Shown here: positions 8,733-17,192 of the stretch, piece after piece
Layout of the letters: each line of letters starts with the position of its first letter
Position numbering within the stretch: position 1 is the first letter of the stretch
Origin: CAZDWZ01 sp964509425
GTDB lineage: Bacteria > Bdellovibrionota_C > UBA2361 > SZUA-149 > CAZDWZ01
Length of the DNA: 64,000 bases
Assembly (NCBI GenBank): GCA_964509425.1
Contig: CAZDWZ010000005.1
Span: 377,645-441,644, forward strand
Direction of reading: 5' to 3'
The notes under the pieces: model-generated
Seen by the model: the letters and a program-made list of their open reading frames with translations, nothing else
Database searches by the model: none
What the model was told of the DNA's origin: nothing
Made by a program: the position numbers and the translations under genes

Positions 8733-10265
8733 ATGACCGCTCGAGAGATAAATGCTGAACAAGTGCTCGCTGCAATCCGGAATCGCCGGCGGAGCTTTTT
8801 AATCTCTCAGCAGGCTTCGAACCCTCCGAGTACCGCAAAACTGGAGCCGGGAACACCTAAAGTCTCGCTCATCATCACTAACTATAACGGGGCGAGAGTG
8901 ATTGAAAGATGTCTCCGGCACGTTTTGGAGCAGGACTATCCGAACTTCGAGGTCATTATCGTCGATGACGCCTCAACGGACACGAGCAGAGCGCAGCTCT
9001 CGATTTTTGATCATCAACCCAACTTCCAGAAAGTACTCCTTTCAAAAAACGTCGGAATCCCAGGTGCGAGAAACGCCGGAGTTGAGCAGTGCACCGGCCA
9101 GATCATCGCGTTTCTCGATAACGACGGATATCCCGAGCCGAATTGGTTGACAGAATCAGTGAAGACGCTTCTTTCGAGCGAGAAAAACGGTGCGGTGGCC
9201 TCGGCTGTTTTTTTCTCAAACGCCCCCGGAGTAGTAAATGGGTTCGGCGGATTTCTCGACCGCCGATGGATCGGGCAGGACGTCGGATTCTCAATTCCGT
9301 TTGAACAGCTTAGGTGTCCGGAGAGCGTGATGTTCCCGATGGGGTGCGGGATGCTTGTGAGAAGACAGGTGCTCGAGAAGATAGGCCCGTTCGATGAGGT
9401 GCTGCGGCGATGGTATGACGATGTTGAGCTCGGGCTTAAAGTTTGGAGAGCAGGGTTTACCGTTGCCTTCTCACCGCTTGCGATAATTGATCATGAGCTT
9501 CATGTCTCGATGGAAGAAAAGCTGACCTTGCGGAATCGAGTGAAACGCCCGTTTCGATTTGAGGCCGCGCGAATTCGCATTGGACTGAAATTCCAACCGA
9601 TATCTCGAATCGGCAGATGGATGTTGGCAGAGGCGGGTGATTGGTCCGGTTCACTCTTCAACAAGGAGCGGTGGAGAAGGGGAGTCATCCTCACTCTCGC
9701 GTGGCTTTGGAACGTGCTTCATCTTTTCTCGGTCTTATCCGACCGCATGAAGATGTTGAATTGGCAGGGGAACCTGGAGCCGTACCTCCGAATTCTTGCT
9801 CTTCGTCCTCCCAAGGTGCTTCCCGACTCTCGCGAGGTGAAGCGGAATAATCTGGAGCGCTTCTCCAAAAAGACGGCTCTGGGAGACGAAGGATCCGAAG
9901 TGCCGCTCCTGCTGCAATTTGGCTGGGACACGGGAGAGGGCGAAAAGCTTTCGGTCCCGGGGAAATCCGCGTCTGCTTTTCTGGAGCCGGATGGAACACT
10001 TCAGAGAATTCGTATGAAGTGCACCTCGAAGCGGGATTGTCAGCTCGGTTTCTATTTTCGTGAATTTTCTCATTCGAATCGGGAGTGGTCGGTGATTGAA
10101 ACCCTGACCGGGGGTGCCGATGCGTCCGTTTTAACCCTCGATGTGAGCCGATTCTCCGGGCTTGGGGAGATCTTCCTCGAAATTCAAACGAAGGAGAGTT
10201 ATGGTGCGGGGCTCGTCGTTGATGAGCTCACCCTTTTGGGGGCGGACGAGGAGAATAGGCGGTAA
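8733..10265 (+). CDS. Large GT2 glycosyltransferase with extra C-terminal domain
   Basis: The GT-A domain spans about residues 40-270 (VSLIITNYNGARVIERCL, DDASTDTSRA, DNDGYPEPNW, and a WYDDVELGLKVW motif typical of rhamnosyl-type GT2 enzymes). The remaining 200-odd residues hold one hydrophobic patch and then a region of alternating strands (residues 400-505) that looks like a carbohydrate-binding-type beta domain; that reading is weak. The start is only about 20 bases from the divergent GT4 start, so the two promoters must overlap. The flippase gene follows after 8 bases. Confidence 0.88.
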   Translation: MTAREINAEQVLAAIRNRRRSFLISQQASNPPSTAKLEPGTPKVSLIITNYNGARVIERCLRHVLEQDYPNFEVIIVDDASTDTSRAQLSIFDHQPNFQKVLLSKNVGIPGARNAGVEQCTGQIIAFLDNDGYPEPNWLTESVKTLLSSEKNGAVASAVFFSNAPGVVNGFGGFLDRRWIGQDVGFSIPFEQLRCPESVMFPMGCGMLVRRQVLEKIGPFDEVLRRWYDDVELGLKVWRAGFTVAFSPLAIIDHELHVSMEEKLTLRNRVKRPFRFEAARIRIGLKFQPISRIGRWMLAEAGDWSGSLFNKERWRRGVILTLAWLWNVLHLFSVLSDRMKMLNWQGNLEPYLRILALRPPKVLPDSREVKRNNLERFSKKTALGDEGSEVPLLLQFGWDTGEGEKLSVPGKSASAFLEPDGTLQRIRMKCTSKRDCQLGFYFREFSHSNREWSVIETLTGGADASVLTLDVSRFSGLGEIFLEIQTKESYGAGLVVDELTLLGADEENRR

Positions 10266-10273
10266 AATCGGCA

Positions 10274-11725
10274 ATGCTTTTTGGTCCTGTATTTCTTTTC
10301 ATGCGGCAAGTTTCGGTGCAGTTCATTCTCCTTGCGCTGGGAATCTGGCTGACGAGAAGTCTCGAGACCGGGCAGTTTGGTGTCTATGCACTTTGCACGA
10401 GCCTCGCCGGACTTCTTTTTGCGGTCGGAGATCTTGGACTCGGCGGATTTATCCTTCGAACCGGATCAAGTGTTTCGGAGCGCCAGTGGCGGACGGTGTT
10501 CTCCGTTCGGCTGCTCTCCGATTTATTGGTCATGACCGTGTTCCTGATTTCCTTCCCGGGGCTCGGCTCGAGTTATGGACTTTCGGAGCGGGAGATCTAC
10601 TTCGTTCAGATTTTGTCGATCCTATTGCCGATTCATGCGCTCGGCCTGGTCCCTCTCGTGAAACTCGAACGAGAGCTGAGGTTCGGCCGACTTGCGATGA
10701 TCGAAGTCACGCAAACCGCGGTGTTTGCTCTTTTTGTGCTGACAGCCGTCCGTTCGGGGAACGGTATCATCGCTTTTCCGATCGCATGGCTAGCGCACGG
10801 AATGACGGGGACGATCGGGTATCAGCTCTCCTCACCTTGGTTTCCTCGCTTTGGCTTGGACGTGCCGTGGTTGAGAGGCGCCATTGGCTTTTCGATTCCA
10901 TTTCAGGGAATTGGCGCGCTCGGCCTTCTTCGCGACAGCACGATTCCATTGGTTGCAGGGGCGCTCCTCGGTGCCGCCGACGTGGGAGTCCTCAACTGGG
11001 CGCAGATGTTTGCGCTTTCGATAGGACTTGGCTGCTTCGTTATGCAGCGCGCATTCTTACCCTACCTCGCTCGGGCAGCCCGCGCCGGAGGCGTCGCCTC
11101 GAGGGAAGAAATGAAGCGGAGCTCCGAATTTTTTGTTCAGGGAATAGCCACTCTGATTTTCTCGCTCATGGCAGTTATTCTTCTCTACGCTGAGCCCATC
11201 ACGCGCCTGGTTTTTCATCCACGTTGGCTGCCGGCGCTTCCGGAGTTCTATGCGCTTTCCGCCGCTAATCTTTTTCTACCGTTCACCATTGTCTCGGCCG
11301 CGGTGCTCAATTGCCTCGGTTTCTCGCGTGTGGTCTTGAGAGCGTCTCTTGTGAGCATGGGCGTGCTCTTCTTGGGGACGTGCTTAAGTGTCCCGCTCCT
11401 TGGTCGTTGGGGATATATTCTCAGCTTCCTCCTTGCTCAGGTGGCAGCGGCTCAGATGGTTTTTTATGTTCGAAAGGAGATCACCTGGAACCCTGCTCGA
11501 AAAGTGGGCGCGCCGATATTCCTTATTTGCTGTGCGGTGGTTTGCCTTGCCCTCAAGCTTCCACCCTCTGGTATTGATTCCGTGCTAAGACTTTTCACGA
11601 CGCTTGCCACCTCCGTTGTTTTTGTTGGGTTCCTCCCGGGACTGCTCATCCTCACTGAATTCCGGAAGCTTCATTCCGTTCAGATGTCCACTCCCGTTCA
11701 GGAAGTTTCGCAGCACGTCGCCTAG
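10274..11725 (+). CDS. Polysaccharide flippase, Wzx/oligosaccharide flippase family
   Basis: The 483-residue protein has about 12 to 14 hydrophobic segments evenly spaced through its length. It begins with a short helix followed by SVQFILLALGIWLTRSLETGQFG, and a conserved GxxxF-type turn recurs. This matches the MOP-superfamily flippases that move lipid-linked oligosaccharide across the inner membrane. It follows the large GT2 gene by 8 bases and ends the glycan cluster, which fits export of the units built by the surrounding transferases. No polymerase (Wzy) was clearly recognised unless the 629-2377 protein serves that role. Confidence 0.88.
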   Translation: MLFGPVFLFMRQVSVQFILLALGIWLTRSLETGQFGVYALCTSLAGLLFAVGDLGLGGFILRTGSSVSERQWRTVFSVRLLSDLLVMTVFLISFPGLGSSYGLSEREIYFVQILSILLPIHALGLVPLVKLERELRFGRLAMIEVTQTAVFALFVLTAVRSGNGIIAFPIAWLAHGMTGTIGYQLSSPWFPRFGLDVPWLRGAIGFSIPFQGIGALGLLRDSTIPLVAGALLGAADVGVLNWAQMFALSIGLGCFVMQRAFLPYLARAARAGGVASREEMKRSSEFFVQGIATLIFSLMAVILLYAEPITRLVFHPRWLPALPEFYALSAANLFLPFTIVSAAVLNCLGFSRVVLRASLVSMGVLFLGTCLSVPLLGRWGYILSFLLAQVAAAQMVFYVRKEITWNPARKVGAPIFLICCAVVCLALKLPPSGIDSVLRLFTTLATSVVFVGFLPGLLILTEFRKLHSVQMSTPVQEVSQHVA

Positions 11726-12106
11726 CGGCTCGACATTTCGGCGCACTGCACCTACGGCGTGGAATATTTCAAATACTTCTCGTCTCAGTGGATTCGACCG
11801 AAGAAAGAAAAAGTGAGGGGCCAAGAACGGTGGCCCAGCCCGGTACATTTTCTCGAATGTACAAACGTAAGAACGCTAGAAAATTTCCTTTTTGTGTAGA
11901 GGGATGGTTTTTGACGTGAGGAGCTCTCGCCACCACAAGGTTGTTGTGGTGGGGGCTATCCCAGTTGGGGTGCGAACCCAAACCAGGATTTTCCCTGCAG
12001 CGAGTCGGAGAGTTTTAGCTCGGTTGGCAACAAGTTACCGGTTGAGTTTGAACTAATCCGAATCTGTCTCGTCTTTCTACTTACATTTCATCTCAGTTTG
12101 CGTTCG
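11726..12106. other. Intergenic region after the flippase gene
   Basis: No convincing gene is visible. A 9-bp perfect stem lies at 11930-11952 (ccaccacaa with ttgtggtgg) and could mark the end of the flippase transcript, although it lies 200 bases downstream and has no T-run. I looked for a tRNA around the GGTGCGAACCC-like stretch at 11968-11980 and found no acceptor or anticodon arm. Confidence 0.5.
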
Positions 12107-12158
12107 TTCGAAAATCTCTCGTTCGCTTCGGTTAGAAGTGAGTCGAGAGATTTTCGAA
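12107..12158 (-). terminator. Hairpin downstream of the MFS gene
   Basis: The arms ttcgaaaatctctcg (12107-12121) and cgagagattttcgaa (12144-12158) are perfectly complementary over 15 bases with a 22-base loop. It lies about 95 bases after the MFS stop on the minus strand. There is no clear U-tract, so it may be a processing or stabilising hairpin instead. Confidence 0.6.
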
Positions 12159-12253
12159 GAACAGCGATTGAGGTGAGTGTGAGTGAACGAAGAAAGCAGT
12201 GCTCGGTAACGTCTGGTGCGTTGTCCGTGAGCGAGGTTTTCGCCCAAAAGAAA

Positions 12254-13486
12254 TCACGGTTGCGGTTCCGTGTTCTTTGGCTCGAAGAGCCCTTGGACCA
12301 CGCCCGATTTGTATCCCCACGCGAAGAGCGCCGTGGTGAGGATGAGTCCGAACGTAGCCGACGCCAACACCGTTTCACTCGCGGTGAGCCCGATTGCCCA
12401 GCCGAGCAAGGAGATCAGGAACCACAGGCCTGGGGAGATCGTGTTGCTCATAATCGTCTTCACTCGGCTTACGGATCCCAGCTTCTTCTCCGGCACGAGG
12501 TTGATCTCCGCCGCCGAGAGCGTAAGGTGTGGGCACACCGTGAGGGTGAAGAGCGCGTAGAACACCCAGACCCCGGTGAGGCTAACGCCGCCGCTGATGC
12601 CGATGCCCGCAACCGCAAGGGGCACGAACATCGACGACAAGGCGAAAGCAGCGATCTTCGTCCGTTGACCGCGTCCCGCGATAAACAGGGTGATCGTGCT
12701 GCCCACCAGTCCGGCTCCGCCGGTCAGTGCGAGCATGATCCCGTAGTCTACGCCCTCTCCCCCCAGATCCTTCCGGATAATCTCCGCCACGAGCGTGAAG
12801 ACTATCGCGCAAGTCGCTTCCAGCGAGAGCACAACGATGAACAGGAACCGGGTCTTCGTGTCGGACTTGAGGTACTCCAGCCCATTCCAGAACGACTCTT
12901 TGCTCCCTTCCTTCTCCGCCTCAGGTTTCCGGTACGCGAGGTGCACCAGACAAACTATGAGGATGAGTGGAAGATAGCTCAAGGCGTCCAGGGCGAAGAG
13001 CAACCACGTTCCCGTCACCAGCCCGGCCGAGACCGTGATCCCCACAGCGCAGCGGATGAGCCAGTACACGAAGTCCGACCAGCTCACCGCCTTGTGCTGC
13101 ATCTCGCCGACCATGCTCCTCTGGAAGTAGGCCCCGCCCGGTGACGACATCACTGTCAGCGCACCGCCCAAGACCGACAGGACGAGGAGCACATGGAAGC
13201 TCATCTTGTTGTGGTAGCAGAGCCCCGCGAGGAGGCCGCTCTTCGCGACACTGAACAGAATCATCCCGAGCACGATCGCGCGGGGCGACCAGCGATCCGG
13301 AAAGCGAGCGTTCAGCGCGCCCATGAACAGCACGGTGAGACCGGCCAGCAGGCGCTGGAGGTTCCCATGCCAGGAGGACAGGAAGAGGACGTCGATGATG
13401 AGCCAGTTCAGGCCGACCATGTACAACCAGTCCCCAAACTGGCTGATGGCCTGCCCGACGAGGTAGCAACGATAGGACTTAGTCAC
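12254..13486 (-). CDS. Major facilitator superfamily transporter (MFS_3/EntS-like)
   Basis: The 410-residue protein has about 12 membrane segments. It opens with a short basic N-terminus, then LVGQAISQFGDWLYMVGLNW, which matches the start of the MFS_3 exporter group that includes the enterobactin exporter EntS. The central basic loop, RKPEAEKEGSKESFWNGLEY, separates the two six-helix bundles. GTG at 13486 is the start. Codon use is distinctly richer in C- and G-ending codons than the glycan cluster next to it. It is a single-gene unit between strong hairpins on both sides. The substrate is unknown. Confidence 0.85.
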   Translation of the reverse strand: MTKSYRCYLVGQAISQFGDWLYMVGLNWLIIDVLFLSSWHGNLQRLLAGLTVLFMGALNARFPDRWSPRAIVLGMILFSVAKSGLLAGLCYHNKMSFHVLLVLSVLGGALTVMSSPGGAYFQRSMVGEMQHKAVSWSDFVYWLIRCAVGITVSAGLVTGTWLLFALDALSYLPLILIVCLVHLAYRKPEAEKEGSKESFWNGLEYLKSDTKTRFLFIVVLSLEATCAIVFTLVAEIIRKDLGGEGVDYGIMLALTGGAGLVGSTITLFIAGRGQRTKIAAFALSSMFVPLAVAGIGISGGVSLTGVWVFYALFTLTVCPHLTLSAAEINLVPEKKLGSVSRVKTIMSNTISPGLWFLISLLGWAIGLTASETVLASATFGLILTTALFAWGYKSGVVQGLFEPKNTEPQP

Positions 13487-13513
13487 GGGACCCCCAGGTA
13501 CGAGTATTTTGAC

Positions 13514-13552
13514 GCCGCTCGAAACGCTCTCTCGGAAAGCGCTTCAAGCGGC
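13514..13552 (-). promoter_or_regulatory. Structured 5' leader hairpin of the MFS gene
   Basis: The arms gccgctcgaaacgc (13514-13527) and gcgcttcaagcggc (13539-13552) form a 14-bp stem with two wobble pairs, about 28 bases before the GTG start. Its position in the untranslated leader suggests a transcript-level role, or the terminator of something upstream; which one is unknown. Confidence 0.55.
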
Positions 13553-13894
13553 GGCAAATGCCCGTGCCAATGAAATTCACAGCATGAACTTCGCAGCACG
13601 ACTTCTGATTAGGAATTTCTATGGGGGCCGATTATTTCGGCTCGATAACGGGTCAGATGCAAAGGCGGAGATACAAGAGAGTGGAGGATCGTTCTAGAGA
13701 AACCGTATAGGATAATAAGGCGTACGATTCGGCAATTTCTCGGAACTCCATCCCTCTACAGTTTTTTATTTATGCCTTTCAGAGAACCTTCATTATTTAT
13801 CGTGCCCGACCGGATTCCCCAAAGCAAGGCTTACGTTGCGAAAAATGTTATAGAATCAACGTTCGGAACAAAACGTAATCTGCCGTAAGGAACC
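13553..13894. other. Divergent intergenic region between MFS and folC
   Basis: This A+T-rich stretch must contain promoters for both the MFS gene and folC. I see no further gene. AAGGA lies 5 bases before the folC ATG. No clear operator was recognised. Confidence 0.5.
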
Positions 13895-15184
13895 ATGGAG
13901 CTTCTTCAATTACCGAAATTTGGAAAGGGCGTGTGCCTTTCGAGAGTTTCGCAAGCGTTGGAGCGGCTGGATATTGACTCGCAGTGGCTCTCCTCGGCCT
14001 CTATCGCGATTACGGGTTCGAATGGGAAGGGAAGCACTTCGGCGGCATTATACTCAATGGCGTCTGCTCACGGATTACGGGTAGGGCTTTTCACATCTCC
14101 TCACCTCTTTGATATCCGCGAACGATTCCGGGTCGGGGAAGAGTGTGTTCCACTCGAGCGGCTCACGCGAATTGAACAGAGGGTGCTCTCTGTTCTTGAC
14201 GATGCTTTTGGCGCGTTCGAAGCGATGTTTCTGGTCGCAGTCTGCCTCTTTGCAGAGGCGAAGTGCGAGCTCTGTGTGTTTGAGGCAGGCATCGGCGGAC
14301 GATTTGATCCCGTGAGGGCTGCAAACGCCAAAGTCGCGGCAGTGACTTCACTCGATCTGGAGCACACGGAGATTCTCGGCGAGACTCTTGAGGCTATCTG
14401 CCTTGAAAAATCTGACATCTGCGACGACCAGGGATTTATTTTTTACGGTGAGAATTGCCGGCCGTTCTCAGAATTGATTCGACGGCATACTGCGGCGCGA
14501 GGAATCACTCCGCTTCTCTCGGGCGAGGACTTTTTTGTCAGAGGCATCCGGGAGGACGGGGGAGGCGTATCGTTTGACCTGAATGATTCGAAGCAGGTTG
14601 TTTCGTTGAGAACACCGCTGTGGGGAGAGTTTCAAGCGAACAACGCGGCACTTGCGATGCTGGCGCTCTCGAAGTGGCTGGAAAAGGTGGGGCGGAAGCT
14701 CTCTCCCGAACTCTGCCGAAGCGGTCTTCTGCAGATGGAATGGCCGGGGCGGCTTGAAGAGATCAAAAGTGATCCTCCGGTCGTCATCGACGTTGGCCAT
14801 AGTCCAGACGCGATCCGTGCGGCATTGTCAGGATTAAGGCTCAGTCGGCCCGGAGTTGATTGGGTGTTGGTGACCGGAGTTTCAAAAAACAAGAAACGAG
14901 AGGAGATTCTGAAACTTCTCGCTCCGGCGTTTGATACGGTCGTTTGCACGAAAGCGTTTCACAAAGGTGCCGAAGCTGCTGAAATTCTAGAGACCTTCTC
15001 CGGAATTGATATGACCAAGGAATTTTATATTGCTGCTTCAATCTCGGAGGCGGTATCTCTCTCGCTGACGCTCGCACGAGAACAGCGAAAGGGCGTCTAT
15101 GTTGCGGGAGGACTATTCCTTGCCGCTGAATATGCATGGACGTTACGAGGGGGGAATGCCGAAGATTTGCGATTCTTTGGGTAG
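13895..15184 (+). CDS. folC: Dihydrofolate synthase / folylpolyglutamate synthase
   Basis: The enzyme adds glutamate to dihydropteroate or to folates in the cytoplasm using ATP. The P-loop ITGSNGKGSTS is at about residues 43-53. The Mur-ligase-like motifs CVFEAGIGGRFDP and SLDLEHTEILG and the carbamylated-lysine-region sequence AICLEKSDI follow. The C-terminal domain has VIDVGHSPDAI. The length of 429 residues is normal for the family. AAGGA sits 5 bases before the ATG. The FG-GAP gene starts inside the last 30 bases of this gene, so the two are probably co-transcribed, although no functional link is obvious. Confidence 0.95.
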   Translation: MELLQLPKFGKGVCLSRVSQALERLDIDSQWLSSASIAITGSNGKGSTSAALYSMASAHGLRVGLFTSPHLFDIRERFRVGEECVPLERLTRIEQRVLSVLDDAFGAFEAMFLVAVCLFAEAKCELCVFEAGIGGRFDPVRAANAKVAAVTSLDLEHTEILGETLEAICLEKSDICDDQGFIFYGENCRPFSELIRRHTAARGITPLLSGEDFFVRGIREDGGGVSFDLNDSKQVVSLRTPLWGEFQANNAALAMLALSKWLEKVGRKLSPELCRSGLLQMEWPGRLEEIKSDPPVVIDVGHSPDAIRAALSGLRLSRPGVDWVLVTGVSKNKKREEILKLLAPAFDTVVCTKAFHKGAEAAEILETFSGIDMTKEFYIAASISEAVSLSLTLAREQRKGVYVAGGLFLAAEYAWTLRGGNAEDLRFFG

Positions 15185-17192
15185 ACGCGGGCGCCGGAGC
15201 TTTTTCGGGCGTGCGCTGGTTATCCAACTTCTTGTATTCCTCCAGTCGAACGCATTCTGCGACGCCGTGCCTAGAGAGTCCCCGCAACCGTCGCCCGGTG
15301 CTGTTCAAGCCCCGCCGCAACCCGCCAAATTTCGTGGACATGTGTTTGAGCTCGAGAATGAGTCGAAATTCAAGACCGAGCCGTGGCAGGGTTTACCTCC
15401 TCAATCGCAGATTCTCGCGATCTATGATTTTAACTCGGACGGTCGAAGCGATTTGCTTGTCGTGGAGGCAGACCGGAAGAAGCTCCGCGTGTATTTTTCG
15501 GAGGCAGGGAATAGTTTTCGGCCCGGCCGGCCATTTTCCGCTCCATTTGTGATTACTTCCGAAGGCGCGCACGTGGGAACATTTCTTGGTGTCGGCAGGG
15601 TGACGGTGCTCCTCTGGTCCAAATTGAGAGACAGAGTCATCTTCACGGAATACAGCGAGTCCGCGCCCACGAAATGGGTTGAGAAAGGGTATCGCGAGCC
15701 TGGTTATTTCCCTGATGCAGTCGTCAAGCTGAACATCAATATGGGACTAAACGATGACATCGTCGCTTGCGGGGGACGTCCGAAACCTTGGGCGTTTTTT
15801 GTCGGAGACATGGATGGAGTTTCTTCGTTCCACTTTGAAGGCATGCCGTTCTGCCTGAACGCCGGCGATCGAGTGCCGCTTGGCTCGTTTGATTCGGACG
15901 GGTCAGGGCGTGACACCATCATCGTCGACGTTTATCCACGTGGGCATCGATCTCAGCTACTTCACTCTGCGGACCTCCTGAGCTCCAGACACACCTATCT
16001 CTTGGCAGAAGACGCTTTCCTTCGGTGGGAACAAGTCCACACCGGTGACTTCGACGGAGATGGAAGAGATGATCTCCTCCTCACCGTCCCCGATTCGCCC
16101 AACCTGTGGTGGGTCGCGTTCTCGAATGGAAAGGAATTCTATCCGCGACCGCTACCCGCTGGATCGGTGGGGAAACCTCAACCGGAGGAGCGTATCTTTA
16201 CGGGGGATTTCGATGGCGATGGTCTTTTCGACATTCTCCGCCGAAGGGAAGGCAACGACTCGGCTTCTTTTATCTCCCTCTCTCGCATCTCTCGTCCCCG
16301 TGCGGGCGTGTCTGTCCGTTTTGCGGGTGAGACGGTGCGAACGAAAGATGACGGGAGCTTCGAATTCGCGGTACCTCGGAATGACGACGGAGTGGTGGAG
16401 ATAGCGGACCCCGATTTTCAATACTTTCGGACATCGATACCTGTTGTTCAGAAACGACACACATGGCGCTTTGTCTCTTTTCTCGGTTTACCTGCGGAAA
16501 AACAAACCGTCGGTGCTCCGATGTCGCGATTCGGGGATGTTTCGGGCCCATACGTTTGTCTCGGATTTAATCCCGGCGACGACAGCCTGCCTCCGAGTTT
16601 TCACACCGGCCTCAATTGTGCTGAGAACTACGCCCCGTATGCTGTAGAGCGGGGGATGGGCAATCTCCTTTCATGCTGCCGCCTGCCGTCCGACGACGTG
16701 CTCACGAAGGAGACTGTACTGAAGAAACAACCAATATGCCCACCGGATTTTGTGCTGACGGGGGGGCTCATCGTCCACACGGGCGATTCTGGAAGTGACC
16801 CCATGTTCCGGTGCACCAGAATCAATACAAATCGATATCGGCTTGGAGCTCCAAGAGGCGCAGAGCTTTTAGGTGAAAGCTCAACGATGTGGAACGCTGA
16901 TCGCAGATACGTCCGGACGGAACTCCCGCTTGCTATCCGGTTCGGCATCAACCGGCAATCAGTACTCCGATGGGGAAAGAATGGCTGTATCGGACAGCCT
17001 ATTGGTTCGCTGCTGACGGGCGTCGATGGAAAGGAATGCAGCTCAAAAGTATTCAGAGAGCTCCAGTATGCTGGGGCGGAAGGAGACCCCGGAGCCGGCA
17101 CACCGGTGAAGATGTTTCCGGATTGTGCCTCGCTTGCAGAGGTAAACGATCCTAACTCCGGCTGTGTGCTTCGTAAGCAAGAGGCAAAATAA
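15156..17192 (+). CDS. Secreted FG-GAP (VCBS) beta-propeller protein with Cys-rich C-terminal domain
   Basis: The 678-residue protein has a basic N-terminus, a hydrophobic signal segment (about residues 20-35) and repeated calcium-binding FG-GAP motifs (DFNSDGRSDLLVVE, SFDSDGSGRD, DFDGDGRDDLLL, DFDGDGLFD) that build a beta-propeller. A small beta-sandwich-like stretch follows at about 390-450. The C-terminal 200 residues hold at least nine cysteines and the signature CCRLPSDDVLT, CTRINTNRYRLG, GCIGQPIGSLLTGVDG. The same domain ends the protein at 47147-49141. The ATG at 15156 has a strong GAGGGGGG site and overlaps folC. The 3' end overlaps the convergent kinase gene by 41 bases. The ligand is unknown. 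Confidence 0.85.
   Translation: MPKICDSLGRRGRRSFFGRALVIQLLVFLQSNAFCDAVPRESPQPSPGAVQAPPQPAKFRGHVFELENESKFKTEPWQGLPPQSQILAIYDFNSDGRSDLLVVEADRKKLRVYFSEAGNSFRPGRPFSAPFVITSEGAHVGTFLGVGRVTVLLWSKLRDRVIFTEYSESAPTKWVEKGYREPGYFPDAVVKLNINMGLNDDIVACGGRPKPWAFFVGDMDGVSSFHFEGMPFCLNAGDRVPLGSFDSDGSGRDTIIVDVYPRGHRSQLLHSADLLSSRHTYLLAEDAFLRWEQVHTGDFDGDGRDDLLLTVPDSPNLWWVAFSNGKEFYPRPLPAGSVGKPQPEERIFTGDFDGDGLFDILRRREGNDSASFISLSRISRPRAGVSVRFAGETVRTKDDGSFEFAVPRNDDGVVEIADPDFQYFRTSIPVVQKRHTWRFVSFLGLPAEKQTVGAPMSRFGDVSGPYVCLGFNPGDDSLPPSFHTGLNCAENYAPYAVERGMGNLLSCCRLPSDDVLTKETVLKKQPICPPDFVLTGGLIVHTGDSGSDPMFRCTRINTNRYRLGAPRGAELLGESSTMWNADRRYVRTELPLAIRFGINRQSVLRWGKNGCIGQPIGSLLTGVDGKECSSKVFRELQYAGAEGDPGAGTPVKMFPDCASLAEVNDPNSGCVLRKQEAK

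Noticed and set aside
11955..12060. Possible tRNA around a GGTGCGAACCC-like stretch
   Set aside because: No acceptor stem, D-arm or anticodon arm can be built around it.
12098..13144. A 348-codon open frame on the plus strand
   Set aside because: It is antisense to the clear MFS transporter gene and is low-complexity and Arg/Glu-rich, as expected for a shadow frame.
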